DNA from: Oceanisphaera psychrotolerans
GTDB taxonomy: Bacteria > Pseudomonadota > Gammaproteobacteria > Enterobacterales > Aeromonadaceae
NCBI RefSeq assembly: GCF_001870485.1
Contig: NZ_MDKE01000018.1
Span: forward strand, 1-54,806
Length of the DNA stretch: 54,806 bases
Direction of reading: 5' to 3'
Below are positions 35,247 through 44,729 of the stretch, piece by piece. The position numbers and the translations under genes are program-made. The stretch's first letter is position 1. Every line of letters begins with the position of its first letter. The notes under the pieces are model-generated. The model was not told the DNA's origin. It saw only the letters and a list, made by a program, of their open reading frames with translations, and did no database searches.

Positions 35247-35301
35247 ATGCCGACGCGCGTGCACAAGGGCCAGTCCGCTTCGGATCAGGCAGGCAGAGCC
35301 C

Positions 35302-35330
35302 TTGTCCCTTCCGGGTCCGCTCAGTATACT
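35302..35330 (+). promoter_or_regulatory. plsC-rraB promoter
   Basis: TTGTCC (35302-35307), a 17-nt spacer and TATACT (35325-35330) lie 28 nt upstream of the plsC start and after the secA terminator, so the next two genes form their own unit. Confidence 0.65.
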
Positions 35331-35358
35331 GCCGTCTCTCAAAACGCGAGGTTTCTTC

Positions 35359-36078
35359 ATGTTAAAGCTGCTGCGGCTGTTCTTGCTGGCCCTGGCCATG
35401 GTTGTGGTCTTTGTGCTTGGTACCCTGGTGTGCCTGTTGCGTCCCCGTCATCCCAACAACGTTTATCTGCTTGGGCGTCTGTTCAACAAGGCCTGTCCAC
35501 TGATAGGACTCAAGGTCCGGTTCCGGGGTTATGAGCACGTCAAGCATCTGCAGTCGGCGGTCTATATCGCCAATCATCAGAGCAACTGGGATATTATCGC
35601 CCTGCCCGGTGCCGTGATGCCGCGCACCGTGGCCATCGGCAAGAACAGCCTGTTCTGGATCCCCCTGTTCGGGCAGTTGTTCTGGCTGAGCGGCAACCTG
35701 CTGATTAACCGAGAAAACAAGGCCAAGGCCGCCAGTACCATCGGTACCGTGGTCGACAAGATTCGCGGCCGCAACATGTCTATCTGGATGTTTCCCGAAG
35801 GGACCCGCAGCAAGGGAAAAGGCCTGCTGCCGTTCAAGACCGGTGCCTTTCATATCGCCCTGCAGGCCCGGGTTCCCATCGTGCCCATCGCCTGCTCCAG
35901 CTATTTTGGTCAGGTGGATCTGAACCGCTGGGACAATGGCGAGCTGATCGTCGAGATCATGCCGCCTATCGAGATCGACAACTATGAACCCAATCACCTG
36001 CGTGATCTGCTCAAGCACAGCCGCCAGCTGATTGCCGAACGTATTGTGGAGCTGGACAGCGAAGTCCGTCGTCCCTGA
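35359..36078 (+). CDS. plsC: 1-acyl-sn-glycerol-3-phosphate acyltransferase family protein
   Basis: This is a PlsC-type acyltransferase that acylates lysophosphatidic acid to phosphatidic acid in phospholipid synthesis. The 239-aa product has an N-terminal membrane segment (about residues 3-25), the catalytic HX4D block NHQSNWD near residue 73, LLINRENK and the substrate-binding [11 protein letters not shown] near residue 149. The start at 35359 matches the hydrophobic N-terminus and the promoter position; upstream in-frame sequence falls in the secA terminator. Confidence 0.9.
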   Translation: MLKLLRLFLLALAMVVVFVLGTLVCLLRPRHPNNVYLLGRLFNKACPLIGLKVRFRGYEHVKHLQSAVYIANHQSNWDIIALPGAVMPRTVAIGKNSLFWIPLFGQLFWLSGNLLINRENKAKAASTIGTVVDKIRGRNMSIWMFPEGTRSKGKGLLPFKTGAFHIALQARVPIVPIACSSYFGQVDLNRWDNGELIVEIMPPIEIDNYEPNHLRDLLKHSRQLIAERIVELDSEVRRP

Positions 36079-36116
36079 GCAGCGCCTCATTCCATTACCC
36101 GGCCAAGGAGCCATCC

Positions 36117-36460
36117 ATGACTGAACAGCAAGACTGGCGGGAAGAAACCCGTGAAATCATTACTTCCCTGCTGGAAGATGGCAGCAACCCGGAAGTGGAA
36201 TACACCATAGAGCATCACTTTTCCGGCCAGGACTTCAACCGGCTCGAAAAAGCGGCCGTCGATTGCTTCAAGGCCGAATTCGAAGTGACCGATGCGGAAG
36301 AGCTGACCCTGGAGCGGGGCCAGACCTTGCTGTGTTTCGATGCCATCAAGGAAGGCCCGCTGAACGAAGAGGCCATCATGCGCAGATAGAGCAACTGCTG
36401 CCGATAGCGCAAAAATACGGTATCGAATACGACGGTTGGGGCACCTACTTCGAAGAATAA
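36117..36460 (+). CDS. rraB: RraB, ribonuclease E regulator (frameshifted)
   Basis: RraB binds the C-terminal scaffold of RNase E and adjusts degradosome activity. The first 88 residues are in one frame ([30 protein letters not shown]). The conserved end [22 protein letters not shown] is in the next. Adding one G near 36380 (ATGCGCAG to ATGGCGCAG) joins them into a 114-aa protein of normal RraB-like form. The start at 36117 follows AAGGAG. Confidence 0.85.
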
Positions 36461-36482
36461 GCGGCCCGAGGTATTGGGCCGC
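36461..36482. terminator. hairpin between convergent rraB and GNAT genes
   Basis: GCGGCCC and GGGCCGC form a perfect 7-bp stem around an 8-nt loop, without a clear U-run on either strand. Confidence 0.5.
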
Positions 36483-36499
36483 CAGCGTGATGAACCGGC

Positions 36500-37033
36500 T
36501 CAGAGCAGGGGCAGCATCAGGGGGATTTCACAGTCATTATGCCCGGTGTTGCCCAGCCGCTCGCAGGGTTCGAACCCCAGCTTTTGATAAAGCGCCAGCG
36601 CCTCGGGCAGTAGTGCCGTGGTTTCCAGATAGCAGTATCGATAACCGAGCAGACGGGCCTGCTGACATACCTGCAGTGCCAGCCTGCGACCGGCACCCAT
36701 ACCCCTGGCCGAGGCGGCCAGATACATCTTCTGCAGTTCGCACACACCATCGCAACCGGCTACCGGGCCCAGACCGGCACCGCCGAGCAGACCCCCGGAA
36801 TCGTCTTCCAGCACCCAATAACCGGCACCCTGTTGTCGATATACCTCGCTCAGCCTGTCCAGGCTGGGATCGGCCACGCTGAAGCCTTTATCGGCGGTGA
36901 GCCCATATTCTGCGGAAACGGCCCGGATCAGCGCCGCCAGCGGCGCGTTGTGACGGGGTTCCAGCAATGTCATCCGGCCGGGAAGCGAGTCATCGGGAGG
37001 CAGTGCAGACCGGCTTTCTGGTGTTTCAATCAT
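36500..37033 (-). CDS. GNAT-family N-acetyltransferase
   Basis: The 177-aa product has the GNAT core: beta strand GYWVLEDDSGGLLGGAGLGP, then LQKMYLAASARGMGAGRRL, whose R-x-x-G-x-G/A loop binds acetyl-CoA, and YLETTALLPEALALYQKLGFEP. The start at 37033 is set by AGGAGA 6 nt upstream. The substrate cannot be told. It diverges from the DUF6351 gene and converges on rraB. Confidence 0.85.
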   Translation of the reverse strand: MIETPESRSALPPDDSLPGRMTLLEPRHNAPLAALIRAVSAEYGLTADKGFSVADPSLDRLSEVYRQQGAGYWVLEDDSGGLLGGAGLGPVAGCDGVCELQKMYLAASARGMGAGRRLALQVCQQARLLGYRYCYLETTALLPEALALYQKLGFEPCERLGNTGHNDCEIPLMLPLL

Positions 37034-37130
37034 CGATATTCTCCTTTGCTGACTGCCTGACCATAACCACAGCCCCGGCAGATGCAACGCTTTTCTTCGC
37101 CGTCTATGCTTAGCTCAGAGGTGAATCGAT

Positions 37131-39394
37131 ATGAACAAAAAAAGCAGACGTTGGTGGTGGCTGTTGCCACTGGTGTTGATACCGCTGTTAATCTCGGGCT
37201 GGGGTGAACTGCAGGCCCGGCTGGGGCGTCATCTGCTGTCGGAGCCACCGGAACTGGTGGTGGAGGCGCTGCCACCCGGTTACGATCCCGCCGCTGCCAG
37301 GCCCGTCTATGACGGGCCTCATGCTTCCCGGGTTCCTCTGGATTTATCCGCCTTTCCGTTTCCCGTCAGTCCCGGTCAAACCGGTCCGGTAGATACGTCG
37401 CTCGGCCCGTTGCAGTATCCCTTCGCCTGCAATACCGAAGAGGTCGGACTGGGGCAGCCGTTGGTGGATAATCATCAAGGCATCGGCACCCCGGTGTACG
37501 CCGAGCTCGACGGAATGAAGGACAAGACCCGGTTGCTTGGGCACAGTCAGGACTGTCTGTTGCAGACCCGGGTCGATTATTTCTACAAGGTCACGGGGCG
37601 AGACGATTTTCACCCCTTGCCGGCGGGCAGCGAGCCGGCCGACATGGACAGGGTCAACTGGCAGGGCCGTTCCATTCCCTTCGTGCTGCGGGTAGAGCGG
37701 GGTACCATCAACCGCTTCATCTACGTCATCGCCATGCTGGCCGATCCGGCGGCGCCGGTGACCGATAGCCACAGCCCCTACTGGAACAACAAGCTCATCT
37801 ATCACTTCAAGGGTGGAGTGGGCATCGGCAAGCGGCAGGGCAAAATGAGTCTGGGTCGCATCGCTTCGCGTCTGGTCAGCCAACTGGCTCAGGGCTATGC
37901 CCTGGCGGGGTCGAGCGGTAATGTCACCAGCAATCACTACAACATGTGGCTGGCGGCCAACACCGCCGAGATGGTCAAGGCGCAGTTTGTGGCGCGCTAT
38001 GGCAAGCCGGTCTATACGGTTGGCATCGGTGGTTCCGGTGGCGCGGTGCAGCAGTACCTGTTTGCCCAGAACAAACCCGGACTGCTCGATGCCATTATTC
38101 CCCAGTACAGTTATCCGGACATGATCACCCAGAGTATCTGGGCGCTGGACTGTGAACTGCTGGAATATTATTTCGATGTGACGGCGCGGGATAACCCCCG
38201 CTGGCGGGTCCAGGAAAACCGGGGCCAGGTAATGGGGGTGGCGGCCAGCAGTGACGTCGAACACGAATTCAAGAAATACTATCGCTGGGCCCGGGTGGCC
38301 GGCCTGGGGCTGACCCTGCCGGCTCTGCCTCCCGGCGCCACCGAGTGCTCCAATAGCTGGCGGGGGCTGGCCCCGCTGACCAACAATCCCCGTTATTTCC
38401 ATCGGGCCCATCATTATGCACCGGCCGTAGCCAGAGGCGACAGATTCAGCCACTGGCACGATCTGGCGGCTTTCTATGGGGTAGGGGAAGATGGTTATGC
38501 CCATCGTACCCATGACAACATCGGGGTGCAGTATGGCCTGGAGGCATTGAAGCAAGGGCAAATCAGCATCTCCGAGTTTCTGCACCTCAACGCCAATATC
38601 GGCAGCTGGAAGGCACCGAAAGACATGGCGCAGGAAAAACTGTGGGTGCTGACCGGGGACGACAGCCTGGCGGATGTTTCCATCTGGAGCGATCATAACA
38701 TGCAGAAAACGCCGGGCAGTCCGGTGCCGTTGCGGGTGTTCGAACGCAATCAGGTCGATCTGGTCAAAACGGCGCCCCGTAGCCGGGGGCATGACGGAGC
38801 CATGGCGGCGGCTTATTATTCCGGCCATGTCTTTCTCGGCAACATCGACATTCCGGTGATCGACTTGCGCCATTATCTGGATGACCAGCTCGATATGCAT
38901 CATTCCTACGCTACCCTGTCATCCTGCTGCGGATCCGCCAGGCCAGAGGGCAGGTGGATAACATGCTGATCTGGCAGAGTGGCAAGCCTTATGACCCCAG
39001 CGATCGCGCCTTTGTCCTGCTCGACGAGTGGCTGACCACGGGGCAACGTCCGCTGGCGGCGAAGGACGCCTGCTGGACGGATCAGGGGGAGCCGATTGCC
39101 GAGGGCGACAATGTCTGGAACGGCGCCTGGCGGGGTGACAGCGACACCGGCGCCTGTCTGAGTCATTATCCGGCTTACCGTTCGCCGCGTAATGCCGCCG
39201 GCAGCCCATTGACCGGGGATCTGTTCAAATGTGCGCGGGTACCGGTCGCTGACGCCATAGCCCAGGGCTTTTATGCTCCCCGGGACGTGGCCCCCTACGG
39301 TGCCATGCTGGAGGTGGTATTCCCGGATGGGGTTTGCGACTACCGGCGAGGCGATGTGGCCCGTCCACCGGAGGCCGAGCTGGGGGTGCTGTAG
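37131..39394 (+). CDS. DUF6351-family predicted hydrolase (frameshifted)
   Basis: This large protein (about 754 aa when repaired) looks like the DUF6351 family, a poorly studied alpha/beta-hydrolase-like group. An N-terminal hydrophobic segment (residues 8-22) suggests export or membrane anchoring. Family-like blocks are GPLQYPFACNTEEVGLGQ, the nucleophile elbow GIGGSGGAVQQY near residue 302, and the C-terminal VFPDGVCDYRRGDV. A Cys-rich region and a DDS/H-containing stretch (LTGDDSLADV; RGHDGAMAAAYY) could supply the acid and base. One base is missing near 38925, after ATLSS; the C-terminal 150 residues follow in the next frame. Substrate unknown; an ester-type polymer or oligomer is a guess. 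Confidence 0.75.
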
Positions 39395-39473
39395 TGGCGA
39401 CAACCGGACTCAGGGAACGCCCGGATGTGCTATCAGTACGATCCGTATGCTCAGTCTGGGCTGGAGTCGCGAG

Positions 39474-40286
39474 TCAGAACAGGTGACGGGCCCGGAAATG
39501 GTGCTCACCCGGTGCCATCTCGTTGCTGATGGCGGTCAGAATGGACGGTGAAATCTGGCCGCTGTCTGCCTCGAAGGTGCCGCACAGCTTCAGCGTGCGA
39601 CGGATGTCTACCTTGTGGCCCAGATATTCGAGTACCACCCGGGTACAACTGGGCATGCGCTCTCCGCTGGCCGAGGCGCCAAGTCGCAGGCCACTCAGTC
39701 GTCCTACCCGGCTCTTGAAGGTCGGGATCAGTATGGTCTGGGTCAACTGGTTGCGGGTAAGCGATTCGTAATCCATCAGGAAAATACGATCCGCCAGCAG
39801 GTGCCCCATTCCGAGATACTTGCTGTGATAGACCCTCTCGCCGGGACTCTGTTGCAGCCGTTCTGTGCGCTGATAGTAGATGTGGCTGCCCCGCTTTTCC
39901 AGACACACCAGGTTGCGCAGAATCTTGCCGGGGAAGGCCATGGAGTAATGATATTCGAAGTAATAGCCGAGGTATTTTTCCAGTCCCTGGGAGTGGGCCC
40001 GCAGCAGATCCAGGTGGTGATGCTCCGGGTGCTCCTCCATATCTTCCCGTGGCCGGGGCCGCACCTGGATCAGCAGCTCGAACTGGCTGTGAGGCATCAG
40101 TATTTCGTATTCCTCCACTCCGAAGAAGTCACACAGCCGGCGCAGGCTGTGGGCCGACGGTTTGTAACGCCCGCTGAGGTAACGGTTGAACTGGGGCCGG
40201 TTGATATTGAGCTTGCGGCACACCTCGGCCACCGACTTGTAGTAGCTGCATAGCAAACGCAGGTTTTTGGCAAATTCTTGATGCAT
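39474..40286 (-). CDS. XRE-family transcriptional regulator with uncharacterised C-terminal domain
   Basis: The 270-aa product has an N-terminal Cro/C1-type helix-turn-helix (about residues 6-60: SVAEVCRKLNINRPQFNRYL, SGRYKPSAHSLRRLCDFF). About 200 residues follow that I cannot assign to a known ligand-binding fold; they contain a Tyr-rich stretch YLGYYFEYHYSMAFPGK and IPTFKSRVGRLSGLRLG. It diverges from aspA-ansA across a 273-bp region holding two inverted repeats, and converges on the DUF6351 gene. Control of aspA-ansA is inference from position. Confidence 0.85.
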   Translation of the reverse strand: MHQEFAKNLRLLCSYYKSVAEVCRKLNINRPQFNRYLSGRYKPSAHSLRRLCDFFGVEEYEILMPHSQFELLIQVRPRPREDMEEHPEHHHLDLLRAHSQGLEKYLGYYFEYHYSMAFPGKILRNLVCLEKRGSHIYYQRTERLQQSPGERVYHSKYLGMGHLLADRIFLMDYESLTRNQLTQTILIPTFKSRVGRLSGLRLGASASGERMPSCTRVVLEYLGHKVDIRRTLKLCGTFEADSGQISPSILTAISNEMAPGEHHFRARHLF

Positions 40287-40559
40287 AGGGACTCCCGGTA
40301 ACTGGCTCCAGTGTACCCAAACTCATTTTCCTGCAACAGAGTGCATCTGTTTCTTGTTGATGTCGTTAGTGCGCCAAGTAGCACCATATTGCTACAGGGT
40401 GCCAACTTCCCCGCTCGCCCCGCTTATTGCTGTAATAGCGCTCTTGAACCTTGATGCCGCCGGCCAGCAACCGGGATTCAGATTGGGTGATGACAGGGTA
40501 CAGCAAGGCTGACAGTGTCATTCTCCGGTCTGACCAACGACTTTGTGGGAGAGCTCCAA
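40287..40559. promoter_or_regulatory. divergent control region between the XRE regulator and aspA
   Basis: Two perfect 6-bp inverted repeats are present: AACAGA-gtgca-TCTGTT (40335-40351) and GTAGCA-ccatat-TGCTAC (40378-40395). They are candidate operators for the neighbouring XRE protein. TACACT at 40310-40315 on the minus strand may be the regulator's -10. No aspA promoter stands out. Confidence 0.45.
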
Positions 40560-41956
40560 ATGCAAACACGTACCGAATACGATCTTCTGGGTGAACAACA
40601 GGTACCGGCCGAGCCTGGTACGGCATTCAGACCCTGAGAGCCAAGCAGAACTTCAACATCACCGGTGTCCCCATCAGCCATTTCCCAGAGCTGATCCAGT
40701 CGCTGGCCATGGTCAAGGCGGCCGCCGCCCGCGCCAACCACCAGCTCGGCCTGCTGGCCCCGCACAAGGCCGAGGCGATCGAAGCCGCCTGCACCGACAT
40801 CATCGGAGGGGATCTGCATGACCAGTTCGTGGTAGACCTGATCCAGGGAGGGGCCGGTACCTCTACCAACATGAATGCCAACGAGGTGATTGCCAACCTG
40901 GCGCTGGCCAAGCTGGGCTGTGAGCGGGGACAGTATCAGCAGTTGCATCCCAACAACGATGTCAATCGCTCCCAGTCCACCAATGACGCCTATCCCACCG
41001 CCGCCCGGCTGGCGATTGTCTTTGCCGCCCAGCCGCTGAAGGCGGCCATCGCCGGTCTGCAGCAGAGCCTGGCCGACAAGGGGAGGGAGTTCGCTCATAT
41101 CCTGAAAATGGGCCGTACCCAGTTGCAGGATGCCGTGCCCATGACGCTGGGTCAGGAATTCGAAGCCTTCGCCGTCAACCTGGGCGAGGAAGAGGCCCGC
41201 ATCGACGATGCCTGCCGGCTGCTGTGTGAAGTCAATCTGGGGGGCACCGCCATCGGTACCGGCATCAATGCTCACCCCGGCTATGCGCGTCTTGCGGTAG
41301 CCGAGCTGGCGGAGATCAGCGACTTGCCGGTGAGCCTGGCACAGAATCTGGTGGAAGCCACTTCCGACATGGGCGCCTTCATCACCTTCTCCAGTGTGCT
41401 CAAACGGCTGGCGGTGAAGCTGTCCAAGCTCAGCAACGATTTGCGCCTGCTTTCCAGCGGTCCGCGTACCGGTCTGGGCGAGATCATGCTGCCGGCCATG
41501 CAGCCCGGTTCTTCCATCATGCCGGGCAAGGTCAATCCGGTGATCCCGGAGGCGATGAACCAGACCGCCTTTCAGGTGATTGGCGCCGATCTGGCGGTGA
41601 CCCTGGCCGCCGAGGCCGGTCAGCTGCAGCTCAATGCCATGGAGCCACTCATTATCTACAATCTGCTCAACAGTTGCCGCATGCTGGGCGAGGCCATCCG
41701 CATGCTGGACGAACGCTGCGTACAAGGTATCGAAGCCAACGAAGCCCAGTGTGCCAACCATGTACAAAACAGCATCGGCATCGTTACCGCCCTGGTTCCC
41801 CATATCGGCTACGACAATGCCAGCCGCATCGCCGGCATGGCGTTGTTGAGCGGTGCCGGAGTGGCGGAACTGGTGCGTAAGGAAGAGTTGCTGAGCGAGG
41901 AAGCGCTGGCCGCCATCCTGAGCCCGGCGGCCATGCTGGCACCGGTGGCGGTGTAA
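40560..41956 (+). CDS. aspA: aspartate ammonia-lyase AspA (frameshifted near the start)
   Basis: Aspartase converts L-aspartate to fumarate and ammonia. The fumarase/aspartase signature GSSIMPGKVNP and the blocks GGAGTSTNMNANEVIANLAL and MGRTQLQDAVPMTLGQEF are present. The GGAGT form (fumarase C has TGSGT) favours aspartase. The first 18 codons (MQTRTEYDLLGEQQVPAE) are in another frame: one G is missing near 40613 (GCCGAGCCTGG to GCCGAGGCCTGG), giving AEAWYGIQTLRAKQNF. Repaired length is 465 aa. It is 1 nt from ansA, so the pair probably turns asparagine into fumarate plus two ammonia. Confidence 0.92.
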
Positions 41957-41957
41957 G

Positions 41958-43033
41958 GTGGGACGCGTACTGATATTGCATACCGGCGGTACCATCGGTT
42001 GCCAGGCTTCCCGCGACGGCCACAAGCCCAGCTCGGGGTTTGCCGAACTGTTGCGACGCCGGCTGCAGGATAGCGGCGAACCCGGGCTGCCCGAATTCGA
42101 TGTGATTGAGCTCGGCCAGTTGATCGACAGCGCCAACCTGAGCCCGGATCACTGGCTCAAATCGCCGGGCTGCTGGTGATCCACTGGCAGAATTATGACG
42201 GTTTTCTGGTGCTGCACGGTACCGATACCATGGCCTATACCGCCTCGGCGCTGTCATTCATGCTGCCGGGGCAGGATAAGCCGGTGATCCTGACGGGCTC
42301 CCAGATCCCCCTGAGCGAACGGCGTAGTGACGGCCTGGACAACCTGATCAACGGTCTGTATTTGTGTCAGACGGCAGGACTGGCGGAAGTGTGTGTCTAT
42401 TTCAACGGCCGGCTGCTGCGGGGCAACCGTACCACCAAGCTCAAGGCGACCGAGCTGGATGCCTTTGCGTCCCCCAATCTTCCACCGCTGGGGGTGGCAG
42501 GGATCAGCATGGAGCTGGATCGGGGGCGGTTGCTGCCGGCCGCTCCCCTGCGCTTCCGTATTCCGGCATTTGATGCCGAAGCGGTGACGGTGCTCAGCCT
42601 GTATCCGGGCATTAGCGCCCGGGCCGCCCGGGCCCTGCTCGATGACGAGCGGGTACGGGGTGCCGTGATGCTGAGTTTTGGCGTGGGCAATCCGCCCGAT
42701 GCCAATACCGAGCTGATGCAGGTGCTGGAAGAAGCGGTTGCACGAGGGGTGGTGATCGTCAATCGTACCCACTGTTTGTACGGCAAGGTGGATCAGGGCA
42801 CCTATGCCACCGGCCATACTCTGACCCGTATCGGAGTGACACCGGGAGGAGATCTGACACTGGAAGCGGCCTTTGCCAAGCTGCATTTTCTGCTGGCGCT
42901 GGAGACCAGTCCCGAACAGATACGCAGCCTGATGCTGCAGTCCATGCGTGGAGAGATTCAGGGACCGGCAGCCGACTGGTTGAGTCTGAACCGGGTGGCG
43001 GGAATTAAAGTGTTCTCTTCGGGGTCTTACTAG
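41958..43033 (+). CDS. ansA: asparaginase, AnsA-like (frameshifted)
   Basis: Type I cytoplasmic L-asparaginase releases ammonia from asparagine to give aspartate, the substrate of the upstream aspartase. The two active-site threonine motifs are LHTGGTIGCQ (residue 8 on) and LHGTDTMAYTASALSFML. No signal peptide is present, consistent with AnsA rather than periplasmic AnsB. The start is GTG. One base is missing near 42160 (after HWLK); repair gives HWLKIAGLLVIHWQNYDGF and about 358 aa, slightly longer than the E. coli enzyme. Confidence 0.91.
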
Positions 43034-43088
43034 CATGCCGGGTACGCACTCAGTGCGTTTTCATCATTGCTAACGTCGAGGTAGTGGT

Positions 43089-43313
43089 ATGAACATCATC
43101 AAACAAGCGGTTACCGGCGGCCTTGTCGCCTCCCTGCTGCTGACACTGGCGGCATGTAGCAACCTGTCCGAGCGGGATCGCAACACCGCCATCGGCGCCG
43201 GGGTGGGTGGTGTTGCCGGTTCGGTGCTGACGGACGGCAGCGCTCTGGGTACCGTGGGCGGAGCCGTGGTCGGCGGCGTGATCGGCCGCGAAGTCAGCAA
43301 AGACAAGAAGTGA
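43089..43313 (+). CDS. OsmB-like glycine-zipper lipoprotein
   Basis: A 74-aa lipoprotein with signal peptide and lipobox LTLAACSN (Cys near residue 18). Two glycine-rich hydrophobic stretches follow (NTAIGAGVGGVAGSVL; GTVGGAVVGGVIGREV), the glycine-zipper pattern of OsmB and related osmotically induced lipoproteins. It ends in a charged tail (SKDKK). A GAGGTAGTGG stretch precedes the ATG. It is followed by a bidirectional hairpin. Confidence 0.82.
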   Translation: MNIIKQAVTGGLVASLLLTLAACSNLSERDRNTAIGAGVGGVAGSVLTDGSALGTVGGAVVGGVIGREVSKDKK

Positions 43314-43332
43314 GCAGGGATGATATCCGGCA

Positions 43333-43359
43333 CGGCGCGGAAAATTATTTCCGCCGCCG
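43333..43359. terminator. bidirectional hairpin between the OsmB-like and CAP genes
   Basis: GCGGAAA (43337-43343) pairs with TTTCCGC (43348-43354), extended by CGGC/GCCG with one bulged base. It lies between two convergent genes. Confidence 0.55.
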
Positions 43360-43947
43360 TTATGGGCTGACAGCGCCGGGCCGGTAGGCGCGCTCCCCCA
43401 GATAATTGCCCGGCGGGTAGTAATTGCATACCAGGATGAGGTTGTTGCTGCAGACCGAGGTGGCACAGCCCAGCTCGCGGGTGTCGGGCCAGATCATCTG
43501 GGTGTAATGTCCAACCCGGGGCGCCATTTCCCGGGTGAGCGGCTGCCCCGCATAATCCCGCTTTTCGTCCTCCCAGGCCTTGATACCGTCCAGCTCGTCA
43601 TAAAATCCCAGCGTCCCCATAAACAGGTTTTCACCGAAGCCCGAGCCCCGACTGTGCTCGATGTCGCAGCGCTGGGCCAGCTCGCCGGCCCAGCGTTGTG
43701 CCTGCCTCTCGGCGGCGGCAGACCAGCCGAGCGGGGCCGCACCGACCTCTGCCCGGACTTTGTTATGGTATGCCAGCTGTTGTCGTTGCTTGTCCGTGAG
43801 TGAGCCGGTTGCCGCCCCGCCAGTGAGCAGTGGGCTGGAGGCCGGCGGCCTGTCGCTTTGTTCGTGAGCCTGGCGAGCGGTGGCCGAACCCGGGCCATAA
43901 CAGCCAGGCAGCAAAGCCAGCCCGGCCAGGAGCAGTATTCTGTTCAT
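43360..43947 (-). CDS. CAP/SCP-domain lipoprotein
   Basis: The 195-aa product has a signal peptide with lipobox ALLPGCYG, then a CAP (SCP/PR-1) domain: YHNKVRAEVGAAPLGWS, CDIEHSRGSGFGENLF, VGHYTQMIWPDTRELGCA and LVCNYYPPGNYLGE. The two His and the Glu of the CAP cavity are present. CAP proteins are exported and of varied or unknown function in bacteria. Four cysteines in the C-terminal half could form disulfides. Confidence 0.88.
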   Translation of the reverse strand: MNRILLLAGLALLPGCYGPGSATARQAHEQSDRPPASSPLLTGGAATGSLTDKQRQQLAYHNKVRAEVGAAPLGWSAAAERQAQRWAGELAQRCDIEHSRGSGFGENLFMGTLGFYDELDGIKAWEDEKRDYAGQPLTREMAPRVGHYTQMIWPDTRELGCATSVCSNNLILVCNYYPPGNYLGERAYRPGAVSP

Positions 43948-44102
43948 CCTGAGTCCTCGTGCCGTTGTTTCTTAAGAATGGCATAGATTCCGCCCAATCC
44001 GGCTGGCCGGCGGCCGATATTGTCTGATGAGGCCGTTGTAATATTGGCCGGCCGGTGAGCGACTATGGTACAGGAGTTGCCATCCGCCGAAGGAGCAAAC
44101 AT

Positions 44103-44654
44103 ATGAACAACAAAGGTGTCAGCATCACCCTGTTCCGCTGGGCGGGCGCCTGGGGACCCTTCCGGATCAAGATCCCCTGTGGGGAGTGTGCACTGTCCAG
44201 AGACGTGATCCGGGATACGTTGAGCCGTGAGCTGGCAGAGATTCCGGTCGAGCTGGAAACTCGAGACTGGCTGAGCGAGTGGTGGCGGCCCCTGATAAAG
44301 GGAGGCTGGCATGCGCCCATCATCATGGTCGAAGGGCGTGTGATCGCCCAGGGGCAGGCCCTCAATCGCGGGGTGCTGGTGCAGGCGGTGATTGAAGCCC
44401 ATGTCCGCCGTACGGCGCTGACCGGTAACCATCTGTTCGGCAAGGAAGGCTGTCCGCACTGTCAAAAGGCCAAGGATTATCTGCACCGGGCCGGCATCGA
44501 GTATCGTTATCACGATGTGGTCAGGGACGAACGCTCGCTCTATGAAATGCTGGCGAGGGTCAAGCCGGTCATCGGGCCGAAAACGCCGGTGACGGTGCCA
44601 CAAATCTGGCTGGAGGGGCGTTATATCGGTGGCGCCGATCGGCTGATCGGATAA
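44103..44654 (+). CDS. tandem thioredoxin-fold/glutaredoxin protein
   Basis: The 183-aa protein appears to hold two thioredoxin-like domains. The C-terminal one (about residues 108-183) is a clear glutaredoxin: FGKEGCPHCQKAKDYL with a CPHC site, then TVPQIWLEGRYIGGAD with the cis-Pro and glutathione-binding loop. The N-terminal half has CGEC in IPCGECALSRDVI and a parallel APIIMVEGRVIAQG, suggesting a second, divergent redox domain. The start at 44103 follows AAGGAG; an upstream in-frame extension adds 16 residues without support. It ends at a terminator shared with valS. Confidence 0.82.
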   Translation: MNNKGVSITLFRWAGAWGPFRIKIPCGECALSRDVIRDTLSRELAEIPVELETRDWLSEWWRPLIKGGWHAPIIMVEGRVIAQGQALNRGVLVQAVIEAHVRRTALTGNHLFGKEGCPHCQKAKDYLHRAGIEYRYHDVVRDERSLYEMLARVKPVIGPKTPVTVPQIWLEGRYIGGADRLIG

Positions 44655-44676
44655 GGCTCACCGTGGACAGACAACC

Positions 44677-44706
44677 AAAAAAAGCCAGCCTCTTCAGGCT
44701 GGCTTT
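44677..44706. terminator. bidirectional terminator between the glutaredoxin gene and valS
   Basis: AAAGCCAGCC (44681-44690) and GGCTGGCTTT (44697-44706) form a perfect 10-bp stem with an A-run upstream. It can terminate the minus-strand valS transcript and, less strongly, the plus-strand gene. Confidence 0.85.
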
Positions 44707-44729
44707 CTGGTCAGATTCGGCGGCCCGTC

